Shown: positions 46,440-60,701, numbered from the stretch's first letter. The stretch is DNA of 64,000 bases from Penaeus vannamei (GCF_042767895.1 NC_091560.1:32122723-32186722); one strand, 5' to 3'. Made by a program: numbers and translations. Notes: generated from the sequence alone by a model not told the origin.

Positions 46440-47622
46440 TATTAATCTACCTTTTTTCACACCAATATTTTTACTGCATACATTACTATGCACTGACTAC
46501 TATTATTACTATGCAATGCTATAGCCATACAAGACTGTGAACAGGGTGCTGCCGACCGTGTATGTTTTTGGTTCCTACAAATAATGTTCTTCAATTCGAT
46601 TTTTTGCTTTCGTCTATTAACTACTGTACATTTGGGAAATATCACTTTTCTATTATATGCAATTTCTACATAAATAAAAACGATGGTACTTCTTGTATTA
46701 ATACTTGACAATTTATAATTCAACTTACTTGAATTTCATTATGTCTACATCGGCGCGCACAGGTTGAGGACACTTACTCGCAAACATCTAAGGAGTGCTA
46801 ATCACCTAATCTTAATTAGGAACGTCACGTGGTATATCATTTCACCCGGAAGGAGTTATTTTGTGTACACACGCAACGTGGTAACTGTAATTTATCTAAT
46901 AGTTCAAGGTGAAAGCAAACCACGCACACAATAATAGGTCTCATAAACACTATAGGTTTCGTAGGCTATGATAAGACCGGTGAGTGAAGTGCAAGAAAAT
47001 TCTGTATTCAGTGAAATAAAGTAAGGTAGCTTTCTGAATGATATATGGAGTGAGAATTTTTACAAAGTTAAACAAGAGCAGTATCATCATAAGCAAGTAC
47101 ATATAATTATTGGCATTAAGATACTGGCAATACAGCACATTTGTTAGATAATTATATTCATTATAAGGGAGGAGAGAGGAAGAGAAAGAGAATAAAAGAG
47201 AGAGGGAGGGAAGAGAGCGAGAAAAAAGGAAGAGAAAGAGAGAGAAAGAAGACGTTTGTAATTACTAAAGAATTTTTTATGGTGTATCAAATATGTTCAC
47301 ATTAAATATACCCTAGGTAGATCTAAAAAACACGCTCACGTGAATATGTGTTGACCTGAGTTTTATTTTCATAACTGATACCAGCACCTACAAAAGAATA
47401 AGACAACATTCTTGTAAAAGGACTGAATATGAATGCGTTTTTGAAAACGGGCGGATCATGAAACTGCCCTAATAACCTTACTGTTGTTTTAAATTTATAA
47501 TCTATACTCGCAATGATCCAGTGATAATTTTAATATGAAAGAAAGAAAAGATAAACAATATAGGAAAATAGGTAAGAACGTTTTATATGGATATATATAG
47601 GTTTGTTTATGCTACCATCTAA

Positions 47623-47693
47623 GTCTCCGTGGTGGTGATGTTATGACTGGGCTCGCAATCAGAGAGACTCGTCCAACTTTGAATGAATGAGAC
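47623..47693 (+). pseudogene. tRNA-like, class A, scrambled copy
   Basis: Acceptor strands GTCTCCG and GAGAC flank a heavily altered middle (ggtgatgttatgactgggctcgc). Position is as in the sister array; probably sequence error. Confidence 0.4.
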
Positions 47694-48147
47694 TAACACA
47701 CATACACTTTTAAAGTATTTTCGAACTCATATTACATTTAAGATTTTATTTTGTGTAAATATTATTGTGACATAATCGTCTATAAAACGTCAAAGATGAC
47801 AATTGGAAGGGATTCTTCTCTACTTACCACTGAATGCTTGTTTACCTACATTCACGAATGCGACGGAAAAAACGTTCACCCATATTTTAGCTTGCCTTGA
47901 GTTACTAAGCATTTTTTTGTATAAGGTGTATTTTTATACAATGACCGGATCGGCGCGTCACAGACGAACACATAAATTGAAAAAGTAAGCATTGTTAATC
48001 TAACTTTACTTTGGGAAAGTTTCAATCTCCATATTAGTACACCTAGAAGTTGTCCTCGATAATACAAGTTTAATTTCGCTGTGCACATACGGAAGCATGG
48101 TAATGGAATTTTATTTTATGTACACCATTAACTACAATATAGTTTAG

Positions 48148-48217
48148 TACTTTTTGTGGTAATGAGCAAAGCATCATTCCTAATCAGTAGACTCGTCTAA
48201 ATCCTTGACGGAAGCTA
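48148..48217 (+). pseudogene. tRNA-like, class C, noisy copy
   Basis: ttttgtggtaatgag...tcctaatcagtagactcg is recognisable, about 525 bp after the class-A copy as at 33516. Confidence 0.4.
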
Positions 48218-50255
48218 ACAGATGCTTTCTTAAAATTTTCAAATCAATATTTTCTGCATACATTTTATTGCTTTCATAAATCACTGTTGTTATTAATGCT
48301 CGTAATTGTTCCAGAATAGTGCCACACTATTAACAGGGACTATGAGCTTACCTTCTAGCGTTATGTTTACTGTTGCTGCCCACGAATGTAAGATAGACAG
48401 AAAAATGCTTTTCTCAATCTTCATTTGATCTTGATCAGTAACCACATCAATGTTGAGAATTGATACATTATTGTATTAGATGTAAATTTCCATAATAAGA
48501 GCGATGAAATGTATATTATGGGTAATATCATTTAGCTTTGTTGAAATTAGATTACGTCTGCCACAAGTTGAGGACACTTCCTGCAAACATATCAGGAGTG
48601 CTAATCACCTAATCCTAATTTGGAAAGTCTCGCATATCAGCATCCAGAAGGATATTATAAAAACATACCATTTTCCTGTGTACACACGGAGCTTGGCAAT
48701 TATAATTTACTTTGACTTATCAAACTCGATCGGTGTCACAAGGGAACACACCGACCGGAAAAAGGGTTTATACAATCACCTAATTGAATTGAAAGCTACA
48801 AACACTCATCAGTACACCCAGAAGTTGCCCTGGATTATATATAAGATAAGCATACTACAGTATCAGAGTCTGCTTGAAGCAATCGGGCCCCATATTGATA
48901 TCTAGCCATGTATCAGATCCCATCATAACTACTAGTGTATTGAGAGAACCAATAAATTCAGTAGAACACTAGCTTTTGTAGGCTATGATATGACCCATGA
49001 CAGTGCAAGAGGCAATTGTTCTCTTCCAATGAGAGCTAGTAAAGCGTGCAGAAGATATATTAGTGAGGATTTTTACAATAGAGGGACAACAGCATTAACA
49101 TTATTGTTATCAAGGATTATAATCATTACTGCAATAGCAAATTGTAAAAACTATAATGATAATATGAACAATATTTTGATAATAATTATGATAACTGAAG
49201 AGGGACGAAAAGAAAGATAGCAATGAAAGACATTTAACGTAATCTTTTCTATAGTTAATTGAAACATCACAACAACGGGGTTTTTCTCTACTTACCACTG
49301 AATGTTTGATTTCACTTGCCACTCACGAATGCTACTGCAAAAACGCTCTTCACTCACCTTTGCTTTGCTCGAGTTACTATAGTACAAATGGGAAGTTACA
49401 TTTTCATAACGTGCACTTGAACAGAATGATAAATGGAAAGATATCTATTTATAATGAACCGTAAATTTGTTTAAATTAGGTCCGATCGGCGCGTCACAGG
49501 TTGAGCATGGTCGACTGAAAAAAGTGTCAAGACCACCAATCCACAATTCAGATGCCCTTAAACGCCATCTTCATACACCTGCAGTTGTCCTCGATAATAT
49601 AGTTTAGTTAATTCTGCTGTGTGCACACGAAACATGGTAGTTGTATCTTTATTCTAGAGTTCAAGCTGAAAGCAACAGGGTCTGTCTGTTTGAAATTCGC
49701 CATACAGATATCAAATAAAAAACTACTGTAACTAGGCATATTGAGAGTAAACTGCTGAATTCAATACAGTTTTTGTAGTGTAAAAGCCAATTCTACTTTT
49801 AGTGAGCTAGTAAAGCGTATACGAATACTTAATAGTGAGACTTTTTACACAAAGACAGCGAAGAGTAACATTATTATTATCAAGGATTATTACTCTATTA
49901 CGCAATAGCAAATTACAGTAACTATTATGAGATGATGAGAAACAGTATTTTTTGACAATTACAGCGCTTTATAATGAAGAGGGAGACTTGAAAAAGAGAG
50001 AGAAATCTAGAAAAAGATGCTATCTGTCCTTTTGTTTTGTTTTGTTTTCACAGTAGATTTTAAACAGTTCGATTTATTTCCATTGTGGCTTTTACTATTC
50101 CATCTTTGTATAAAGGAGAATAGACTAAAAGATAGACATCATAAAAGGGAGGTAAAGAGACAGAGGATAGCAGAATATTATATTTAGAAATGAAGAACGA
50201 GGGAGATGAAATGCTTTGTATATTTCAAACTGATACATTTTTTTCAAAGGTTTGT

Positions 50256-50324
50256 ATATGTAGGGGATAGCATACACTAGTTTCTGAATAGTAGACTGGT
50301 TTCAAATCTTTATGTGGACTATTA
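50256..50324 (+). pseudogene. tRNA-like, class B, noisy copy
   Basis: tatgtaggggatagcat and ctgaatagtagactggtttcaaat are recognisable; the structure is broken. Confidence 0.4.
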
Positions 50325-51508
50325 ATCTACCTCTCTTCACAATTAAGATATTTGGTTTCATATTAATATTTACACCAAATTTTAATATTATTATCATGTG
50401 TAATCGTTATAGAATAGTACCAGATCAGAACAGGGTGCTGTCGACTGCAATAAGTGTTTTTGTTCACAATACTCTTCAATTCGCATATTTAGCTTTCTGC
50501 CTATTAATCATATAGCATTTGGGAAATATCACTTTTCTATTATATGCGAATTTAAATAAATGATGCAACTTGCATTAATACTTGACAATTTATAATTAAA
50601 CTAACTTGAATTTCATTGTCTACATCGGCGCGCACAGGTTATAGAGGTGACACTTACTCGCAAACATCTAAGGAGTGCTAATCACCTCAATCTAATTTGG
50701 AACGTGTCACGTGGTATATCATTTCACCCGGAAGGAGCTTTATTTTGTGTACACACGCAACGTGGTAACTGGAATTTTATCAAAAGTTCAAGGTGAAAGC
50801 AACCACGCACACAATAGGTTCATAAACACTTAGTAGGGTTTGTAGGCTATGATAAGACCTGTGGCGAAGTGCAAGAGAAATTCTGCATTCAGTGAAATAG
50901 CAAGGCGTTCTAAGTGAATATATATGCAAGGAGAATTTTACAAAGCCTAACACCAACAGCAAGGTATCATTATAAGATGATAATGAAGCGCTATTAAGAT
51001 AATGCAAGATATAATATTAATTGTTGTATATATAACATTTGTTAGACAATTATTTCATCATAAGGGAGGAGAGAGAGAGGAAGAGAAAGAGAATAATGGA
51101 GAGAGGGATGATGAGAAAGAGAAAAAGGGAAGAGATAAGCGATGAGATGGTTTATTATCATTTTCAAAGTATTTTTATGGTGTGCCACAAATTTGTTCAC
51201 ATTTTGACATATTAATTTAGACTTAAAGCCGTTTAATTAGATGTGTTAATCAGGCTAGATTTCATAACTGATACCAAGTAATCTGCAAAAGAATAGCAAC
51301 ATTCTTGTAAAAGGATCAATATGAATGCTTTGAAAACGGCGGATCATGAAAATTCCCAAATAACTTCACTGAAAAAACAAAATACAGTAATTTAAATTTT
51401 TGTAATGACCCAGTGATAATTTTCATATGAAAGAAAGAAAAGGACAAACAGGAAATAAGTAGGCGTTCCTATATGCATATTTAAATTCGTTTAACTTTAC
51501 CCATCTAA

Positions 51509-51573
51509 GTCTCCGTAGTGATAAAGACTGCTCTTTAATCAGTAGACTCGGGTTCAAGAAACCTTGACGGAAC
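51509..51573 (+). pseudogene. tRNA-like, class A, noisy copy
   Basis: gtctccgtagtg and actcgggttcaag remain; D-loop and anticodon arm are damaged. Confidence 0.4.
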
Positions 51574-53284
51574 ATACCATGTCCTTTTTTTATTATTGAT
51601 ATTTTCGAACTTATATATTTTTTTAGATTTTATTTTCAGTAAATGTTATTGTGACATAATCGTCTGCAAATGTCAGACACAGTGGAAGAGGCTCTTCTAC
51701 TTACCACTGAATGTTTAATTTACTGCCATTCACGAATGCGACGGAAAACGTTCTCACTCCATATTTTAGCTTACCTTGAGTTACGAAGCATTTTTATATA
51801 ATGTGTATTTAAAAAAATTACCAGATTACGGCGTCACAGATTGAACACATAACCGAAAAAGTTTATAATCACCTAGCTTTACTTAGGAAAGTCACCTCTT
51901 TCATTATCTTACTTTTCCGTCTCCCTCTTCAGTAATCATAATTGTCAAAAAATATTGTTCATATTATTATCATTATAGTTATTTATATCCAATATGAACC
52001 CGATTATATAGCATTAACTATGCTTTATAATCGAGGACAACTGGGTACTGATATGGTAGGTTGGTAACTTCCACAGATTACATTAGGGTGATTAGCAAAC
52101 CTTATTTTTCGGTTGGTGTTCTCAATCAGATGTGGCTGATCTGGACCCTATTTGAATAGAATTTAGTCCATTATAATAGATATCTTTCCACGGACACCTT
52201 GTATAAGTGCACGTTATGCAAAAATGTATAATCATCTCAAATATAGTGACCTCCTGATGCGCTAAAGATGATGAGTATGAATGTTTTCTTTCCGTAGCAT
52301 CGTGAGCAAGTGCGAACATCCTAGTAAAAGTAGAAAGAAACCTATTGTTTGAAGTGTTTCAAATTAACTATAGAAAAGATTACGTTAAATGTCTTTCATT
52401 ATCTTTCTTTTCCATATCCTCTTCAGGAATCATAATTGTCAAAATATTATCTTCATATTATTATCATTATGAAGTTATTGTAATTGCTATTGCCGTAATG
52501 ATTACATAATCATGATAACAATAATGTTAATGCTGTTGTCCCTGTGTAAAAATCCTCACTAATATGTATTCGGGTACGTTTCTGACAGTCACCGGAAGAA
52601 ACAATTGCCTCTTGTACTGTCATGGGTCATATCATTGACCTGTTAAAAACCTAGTGTTCTACCGAATTCATTGTCTCTTCAATGATCAATATTGTAGTGA
52701 TATGATACATGGTCAACATCCACACAGAACCCGTTTGCTTCAGCTTGAACTCTAGATAACATTAATCTAGGCTATAATCGAGGACAACTTGCAGAAATTA
52801 TAATTACTAAGCTCCGTGTGTACACAGGGAAAATAATTATGTTTTGTATCCTTTGATACTGATATATGAGACCTTCCAAATTAAGATTTAGGTGATTAGC
52901 ACCTATGCTTAATAGAAATGTTTACGGGGAAGTGTCCTCAACTTGTGGTAGACGTAATCTTAATTCAACCAGTTAATCAGATATGTTCTAATATACATTT
53001 TACTCGCTCTTACTATGAATTATCCAATACAATAATGTCAATTTCCAACATTGCGTAGATCAAAGATCAAGAGGAATTGAGAAAAGCATTTTTCTCTATC
53101 ATTCGTGGGCAGCAACAGTAAACTATAACGCGGAAGGTAAGCTTCATTTATGTAGTCCCGTTAATAGTCTGGCACTATTCTGGAACAATAACGAACATTA
53201 ATAATAACAACAGCGATTATGAAAGCAATAAAATGTATGCAGAGAAAATATTGATTTGAACATTTTAAAGAGAGGTCATCCATA

Positions 53285-53361
53285 GTTTCCAATAAAGGGA
53301 TTTGGAAACTCAGAGTCTACTGATTAGGGAGGCAGTCAAAAATCCTTTATAACACGGAAAC
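53285..53361 (-). pseudogene. tRNA-like, class C, noisy copy
   Basis: gtttcc...gagtctactgattagggaggcagtc...cacggaaac, with several inserted bases. Confidence 0.4.
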
Positions 53362-53804
53362 TACTAAACAATATAGTGGTTAATGGTGTAATAAATAAAA
53401 GGTATTATTATTACCATGCTTCGTATGTACACAGCGAAAGCACTTGTATTATCGATAGACAACTTCTAGGTGTACTAATATGGAGATTGAAACCTCTCAA
53501 GGAGCAGTGCATTGAAGTCCTTTTTCCGGTCATGGAAACGATCTGCACATGCCGATCCGGTCATTCTGAAGTGCAAAAGTACACCTATGCAATAATGCTT
53601 AAGTCAATGATAAGCCAAAATATGGAGTGAGAACGTTTTTCCGTCGCATTCGTGAATGGCAAGTAAAATGAAACATTCCAGCAAAAAGTAGAAAGAACTT
53701 TCCACTCAACCATTTTATAGACGATTATGTCACAACAGTACTGCACTGAAAATTATATTTAAAAATATAGAGTTCAAAAACACCTAAAAGTGTAGCAGGT
53801 ATTA

Positions 53805-53871
53805 GTCTCCACATTTGAACCCGAGTCTACTGATTAAGAGGCAGTCATGCTATCCACTGCACCACGGAGAC
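53805..53871 (-). pseudogene. tRNA-like, class A, 4-nt deletion
   Basis: Everything but the T-stem/acceptor boundary is normal (gtctccacatttgaacccgag lacks gtcagg bases). Anticodon CTT is kept. It lies in the low-quality interval, so the deletion may be artefactual. Confidence 0.5.
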
Positions 53872-54991
53872 TTAGATAATAGTTAAACAAATATTTATAT
53901 GTGCATATAGGAATGTGCCTACCTATTTCCTATGTTCTTGTCCTTTTCTTCTTTTCATATGAAAATTACCACTGGTCATTACAAGAGTATAAGATTATAA
54001 TTTTGTTTTCAGTAAAGTTGGTTTGGGAATTTTCATGATCCACTGCCGAAACGGCTTCATATTCAACCCATAAGAATACACTATTCTTTCATGGAATTAC
54101 TTTGTTATCAGTTGTAAATCCTGGCCTTGGTCAACACGCCAGTTCACGTGGCGTGTTTTAGCCTATGGTGTATATAATGAATAATTCTTGATACACCATT
54201 AAAACATTTGTGTAATTACAAACGCCTTCCGTCCTTTCTCTTCCCTTTTCTCACTTTCTCTTCCTCCCTCTCACTTTTATTCTCTTCTCTTCCTCTCTCT
54301 CCTCTCTTATAATGAAGATAATTATCTAACAAATGTTATATATATAACAATTATTATTATAACTTCACATTATCTAATGCCAATAATTATATTACCACAT
54401 TATGATGATACTGCTGTTGTTCCGCTTTAAAATTTCACCATATATATTCTTTAACGCCCTGCTATTTCACTGAATGCTGGTGTATTTGTATAGAATAATA
54501 ACACATATGAAAAAATCTTGATTAAAATTGAACCTAAAGTCAAAGAAGTCACATCCGGGTCGGCGGGTTAAGGCTTGAAAACACCGACAGAGAACAGTTT
54601 TGCTAATCACCTAATCTTAATTTGGAAAGTCTTTAACGTCAAATCAATACACCCAGATGTTGTCCTTGATAATACAGCATATTCAATTTCGCTGTGTACA
54701 CACGAGACATAGTAATAGTAATTTTATCTATAGTTCAGGCTGAAAGCAACGAGGTTGAATTTTTTTTTTATGCGGAACAACAGCAGTATCATTGGTATTA
54801 TATTAATGATTGTGATTATGATAAGGGCAAGTTATGATAATTATTATACTTATAACATTTGTTAAACAATTGTTATTTTCATGATAAAGGAGGAGAAGGA
54901 GAGATAAAAGAATAAAAGACCCGTTCGTCATTATCATAGTATTCTTATGGTGAATCAAATTTGTTCATATTATACCCTTACAGACTGTCAA

Positions 54992-55016
54992 AACAGGCCA
55001 CGTGAACTAGCCTGTT
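54992..55016. other. Conserved hairpin, covaried stem
   Basis: AACAGGC/GCCTGTT around CACGTGAACTA in good-quality sequence, the inverted counterpart of 12654. Confidence 0.65.
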
Positions 55017-55307
55017 GACCTATGCCAGGAATTGAATTGCAGTTGATAAAAAACTAATCCCGTGAAAGATAAATGCAATATTATAGTAATAATACAGAAT
55101 ATGAATGCGTTTTGAGAACAGGCGGATCATGAACATTCCCTAATAACATTACTGAAATACAAAACTATCATAATTTTGCACTCCCTCCTGTAATGACCCA
55201 GTGATAATTATCATAGAAAAGAAAGAAAGAAAAAAGAAAAACAAACATTGGAAATAAGCGCTTCAATATAGCTATATACAAATTCGTTTCACTTTCACAT
55301 CAATTAA

Positions 55308-55378
55308 GTCTCCGTGGTGTAGTGGATAGCATGGCTGCCTCTTAATCAGCTGACTCGGGTTCAAATCCTGATGGAGAC
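55308..55378 (+). tRNA. tRNA-like gene, class A, G27-C43 type
   Basis: Acceptor GTCTCCG/TGGAGAC, anticodon stem GCTG/CAGC, loop CTCTTAA, variable loop TGAC. T-run of ten or more within about 12 nt downstream. Confidence 0.67.
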
Positions 55379-56381
55379 TAACATACTCTTTTTTTTTTTT
55401 AATTATTTTCAAACATTATATAAATAAGATTTTATTTTCAGTGCCATTGTTACCATACATGATCGTCTATAAAATGTCAGACAGTGGAAGGGATTCTTCT
55501 CTATTTACCACTGAAAGTTTTATTTCAGTTGCCACTCACGAATGCTACGGAAAACGCCCTTCCTCGAGTTACTATAGCACAACTGGGAATTTGCATTTTT
55601 GTATAACATGGTTATTTGTAGAGAATAATAAATCGGAATGTATATTGAAAGATTAGATAATTAACCTAAATTCGTTAATGTCCGGACCGGCGCGTCACAG
55701 GTTGAAGACACCGACCAGAAATAAAGGTTTGCTAATCACCTAATCCTAATTTCGACTCAGACTCCATATTAGTACACACACAAGTTGCCCTCGATAATAT
55801 ATTCAATAATTTCGCTACGTACACACGAAACATGGTAATCGTACTTGTAACTAGAGTTCAATCTGAAAGCAACCGGGTTCATGGTTGGATATTCAGCCAA
55901 AGATCATATCCACACCAAAAACAAGTGTATTGAGAAAACCACTGGATTCAATAGGACACTACGGTTTTTTGTAGGTTTCAATAAGACGTATGACTAAGAG
56001 TAAGAAACAATTTTACTTATAATTAACCTAACTTTTTTATTATATCTGCATCGGCGGGCACAGGTTGAGGACACTTACCCGCAAACATCTAAGGAGTGCT
56101 AATCACCTAATCTTAATTTGGAACGTGTCAGACGGATCATGAAAATTATCTTGATAACATTACTGAAACACAAAGTGAAGATAATATTGTACTTCCTCTT
56201 GTAATGAACCAGTGATAGCATACGGAAGAAAAAAGAGACAAACAACATAGGAAAGAAGTAGGTGCTGTTATTTAGTTATATAGACACTCGTTTTGCTAAT
56301 TTTCATGCAAGTTTGAACTAGATTCTTGACCTAGGCAGAAGACCTGTATTTACATTTAATATCAACGTAGTGTAGGAAATG

Positions 56382-56382
<1 letters not shown>

Positions 56383-56441
<59 letters not shown>
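56383..56441. repeat. (TA)n microsatellite
   Basis: About 59 bp of pure TA; the orthologous position in the left arm (11263) has only 17 bp. Confidence 0.95.
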
Positions 56442-56443
<2 letters not shown>

Positions 56444-56664
56444 TTTAATGACAGTGAAACTAAATTTACAAAATAAAGAAAATATTACTGGATGTAAAGC
56501 GTTTTGAAAGGTGGAGCATGAAAATTATCTTAATAGTTGTACTCCCTCCTGTAATGAACCAGTGATAGCATAAGAAAGGAAAAAAATATATATAATCATA
56601 AAAAAGAGGTAGGCGCTGCTCGTTTAGTTATATAGAAATTCTTTTTTACTGGCTTTTAATAGAT

Positions 56665-56735
56665 GCTTCTGTGGTGTAATGGATAGCATGACTGCCTCTT
56701 AATCAGTAGACTCGGGTTCAAATCCCGACGGAAAC
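56665..56735 (+). tRNA. tRNA-like gene, class A variant
   Basis: GCTTCTG 5' acceptor, A box TGGTGTAATGG, loop CTCTTAA, fully Watson-Crick T-stem TCGGG/CCCGA, 3' acceptor CGGAAAC leaving one C-A mismatch. Confidence 0.6.
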
Positions 56736-57532
56736 TAAACTTCCTGTTTTAAAATTGTTAAACCCATATTTTCACCGCATGCATTTAATTGCTTTCATAA
56801 TCACTGTTGTTATAATCGTTCCAGATGATATTGCTCAATTCTCAATATCTTTCGTTGAGTAACTGCACTACAGTTGGGAATTAACACTTTTGCATTATAT
56901 GTGAAATTCTGAAAAATAAACAATGGAAATTTATATCAAGACATATTAGTTAACTTTGTTGAAAATAGATTATGTCTGCATCGGCGCGCCACGAGTTGAG
57001 ACACTTACCCGCAAACATCTAAGGAGTGCTAATCACCTAATCTTAATTTCACATATCAGTACATCCAGAAGGAGTTGTCCTCGATAATAAAAAAAAAAAA
57101 AAACTATTTTCGCTGTGTACACACGGAACATGGTAATTGTAATTTTACCTCCTCTTAAAGGCGAGCACAAACCATGCACACATCAGGCTTTTGTAGGCTT
57201 TGATGAGACCTATGGCGAAGTTTAAGAGGCAATTCTACATTCAGCATACTTAGCAAAGGCTAAGTGCAATATTTTTGTAGCAGCTCTGAAAATGAATACC
57301 AACGTAAACTAAATTTGTAAAATAAAGACAAATTTACTGGATGGCGTTTTCAAAACAGACGGATCATGCCAATTAATTTAGTAACATTACTGAAGCACAG
57401 AGTTAGAATAATACCTACTTCCTCCTATAATAAAAAGTATTAGCATAAGAAAGAAAAAAGAGACAAACATAGGAAAGAGGAAGGCGATTTTCTTTGCATA
57501 CATAGATATTCGTTTCCCAACATATTAAGAAA

Positions 57533-57561
57533 GGCTCTGTGGTGTAGAGGATAGCATGACT
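57533..57561 (+). pseudogene. 5' half of a tRNA-like gene
   Basis: ggctctgtggtgtagaggatagcatgac, then pyrimidine-rich sequence; mirror of 9751-9778. Confidence 0.55.
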
Positions 57562-58181
57562 ATTTCTTTCTTTTCTTTATAATTTTGACCCCCTCCCTTT
57601 TTCTTTTTTTTACTACCTACATTTTATTGCTTTTATAATCACTATTGTCATTAATATACGTAACGAATGATAGAGAAAAATGTTCTAATTCATCTTTCAT
57701 CTTTCATCTAGTGACTTGGGTTGGGAATTATCACTTTTGTCTTAGAGGTGAGTTTCTATAGAATGAATAATGGGAATATATGTTAAGACATAGCAACTGA
57801 TAATCACCCTAAATGTGTCGGAATAATATCATCTTTGCACCGGCGCGCCACAGCTTGAAGACACTTACCTGCAAACGCCTAAGCTTAATTCGGAACGCAT
57901 TAAACGGCATATCATTGCACCCGAACGGAGTTGCCCTCAATGACACACAAAGCAGGGATTTGTAACAGTAAAAGGCAATTCTACGTTCCGTTAGCAGCAA
58001 GGCGTTCGCGAATATATAGGAGTGAGAATTTTTACACAGCGAACCAACAGCAGTATCATTATTAGTGTTCTCATAATAATGATTGTCCTTACACTGGCAA
58101 GTTATGATAATGATTACATATAAACATTTATTAGACAGTTATTTTCGTGCTTAAGGGGAAGAGAAAATGAAAGACATGTTC

Positions 58182-58187
58182 GTCATT
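58182..58187 (-). other. Empty target site of the retrotransposon
   Basis: In reverse complement the context reads ctataatgacgaacatg: the left flank of the retrotransposon joined directly to its right flank with one copy of the target. Confidence 0.85.
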
Positions 58188-58559
58188 ATAGCATTTTTAT
58201 GATGTTTTAAATTTGTTCATATTATATCCTTACTGGTTGTCAAAACAAGCCATGTTGAGCTAAGAAAATATTTCCAATTAATATCAAAGTAATGCATCAA
58301 AAGTTTAATACAATATTCTTTTAATAATACTGAATATGAACGCCAGACAATATTATTGGATGGAAAGCGTTTTGAAAAAAGGCGGATCACGAGAATTACC
58401 ATTTTAACATTACCGAAACACAGTCAGAATAATCATGTACTCCCTCCTGTAATGGCCCCGTGATAGTTATCAAAGGAAAAAAGGAAAAAGGTAAATCAAC
58501 AACAAAGGAAATAGGTGCTGATATTTGAACATATAGAAAATTGTTTTACTAAGACGATA

Positions 58560-58623
58560 ATTATTATGAGGTGGATCTCATGACTTCCTCTTGATACACT
58601 CGGGTTCAAAACCTAAGGGAGAC
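58560..58623 (+). pseudogene. Degenerate tRNA-like, class A
   Basis: attatgaggtggatctcatgac and cactcgggttcaaaacc survive; the anticodon arm is shortened. Mirror of 2936-3000. Confidence 0.5.
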
Positions 58624-59438
58624 TAACACATACTTTTAAAATCATTATCAAACATGTTATTAATTTTTCATGATTTGTTTTAAATACAATTGTTACCGCA
58701 CGTAACCTCTACTTAATATATATTATGACAACTGGGATTTAGCCTTTCTGTATAACCTGTGTATTTGTATAGATTGGAATTCATGTAGTAGATTGGAATA
58801 TATATTCAAAAATCTCGATTTAAATTCAACCTAAAATCGTTTAAATCATATCCGGATTGGCGCGTCACAGGTTGAAGATACCGGCCAGAATAAAGGATTG
58901 CTAATCACCTAATCTTCATTTGGAAAGTCTCAGCCGCCATATCACTGCACCCAGAAAGAGTTGTCCTCGATGAAATAGCTTAGTTAATTCCGCTGTGTAC
59001 ACACGAAACATGGTAATTGTAATTTTATCTAGACCTCAAGCTGAAGGCAACCGGGTTCGCAGTTGGATATACAGGAATGGATCATACCCACACCATTAGC
59101 CAGTGTATTGAGAAATCACTGAATTTAGTAGAACTACAGTTTTTGTAGATTACAATAGGACCTATGATTAAGTTTACGTGGCAACTCTACTTTCAGTGAG
59201 TGCGAAGCGGAAAAGAAAGACATTCGTCCTTATTGTATTCTTTTCCAGAGTTAATTTGAAACAATTCACGATTCAGTTTAAATTCTCATTGTGGCTGTTA
59301 GTTTTCCATCTTCGTATAAATGAAAACAGATTAAAATATATAGACCATAAAAGGGACGAGAGACAGACAGACAGAGATATATGAACAAGGTAGGTGCAAT
59401 TCATATTATTTCAGAGGATATTTTTTTCTAAAATACTA

Positions 59439-59509
59439 GTTCCTGTTATGGAGTGGATATCATGACTACCTCTGAAACAGTAGACTTGGGTTCAAATCGT
59501 GATGGGGAC
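59439..59509 (+). tRNA. tRNA-like gene, class B with intact B box
   Basis: Loop CTCTGAA (CTG), B box GGTTCAAATCG, acceptor GTTCCTG/TGGGGAC pairing with wobbles. Confidence 0.5.
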
Positions 59510-60400
59510 TATTGATCTACATTTTTTCTCACCCATATATTTACAGCCTACATTTATTACTTTTACAATTACTATGCGTAATCATAATAGAATAGTATTA
59601 GACTGAACAAGGTGCCGTCGGAGGATTTTGTTGTTGCTACCCACAAATGGTCTTCTCAATCCTTAGTTTAGCTTTCATCTAGTAACTACAGTACATTTGT
59701 GAATTATCACTTTCCTAATTACTTTGGAACATGTCAGACGGATGAGAATTATTTTTATTATATTACTGAAACACAAGGTTAAAAAAGAGACAGGTACGCG
59801 CTGCTATTTGCATTAATAGAAATTCGTTTGACTGAGATTTCAATAAAGTTTCGCCACAATATAAACATCTAAGGAGTGCTAATCACCTAATCTTAATTTG
59901 AAACGTGTCACGTGGTATATCATTTCACCCGGAAGGAGTTTATTTTGTGTACACACGCAACATGGTAACTGTAATTTTATCAAAAGTTCAAGGTGAAAGC
60001 AAACCACGCACACAATAGGGTTCATAAACACTATAGGTTTTGTAGGCTATGATAAGACCTGTGGCGAAGTGCAAGAAAAATTCTGCATTCAGTGAAATAA
60101 CAGGGCGTTCGAAAATATATAAGTGAATTTTTTTACAAAACCAATCAACAGCAGTATCATCATTAAATTGTTATTATAATTATTGGCATTAAGATAATGG
60201 CAAGTTTTAATATTAATTGTATATATAACATTTGTTAGACAATTATCTTCATTATAAGGGAGGAGAGAGGGAAGAGAAAGAGAATAAAAGATAGAGAGGG
60301 AGGGAAGAGAAAGTGAGAGAAAGAACAGACATTTGTCATTTCCAAAGTATTTTTATGGTGTATCAAATTTGTTCACATTAACAAACCCTTACAGACTCAA

Positions 60401-60425
60401 AACACGCCACGTGAACTAGCGTGTT
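60401..60425. other. Conserved hairpin with E-box loop
   Basis: AACACGC/GCGTGTT around CACGTGAACTA, about 280 bp upstream of the class-A gene at 60702. Confidence 0.65.
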
Positions 60426-60701
60426 GACCTAGGCCAGGATTTACATCTGATACCAAAGTAATTCCGCACAAGAACAAGACAACATTCTTGTAAAAGTACT
60501 GAATATGAATGTGTTTTGAAAACGGGCGGATCGTGAAAATTCCCCTAATAACTTTACTGAAAAACAAATTTATAATCTTATACTCTGGTATTGACCCAGT
60601 GGTAATTTTCATATGAAAGAAAGAAAAGGACAAAGAACATAGGAAATAGGTAGGTGTTCCTATATACATATATAAAAATTTGTTCAATTAGTACCATCTA
60701 A

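Larger units (their letters stand above)
44731..54478. repeat. Noisy monomers (indel-rich)
   Basis: Same monomer family, plus-oriented to about 51,890 then minus-oriented. Scattered single-base indels and substitutions exceed those in any other part of the window, and nearly every tRNA here is broken. It resembles unpolished long-read consensus, so breaks in this interval should not be taken as pseudogenisation. Confidence 0.7.

Noticed and set aside
57860..57880. Similarity of acacttacctgc to the U1 snRNA 5' end
   Set aside because: Only about eight bases match and the following sequence does not resemble U1.
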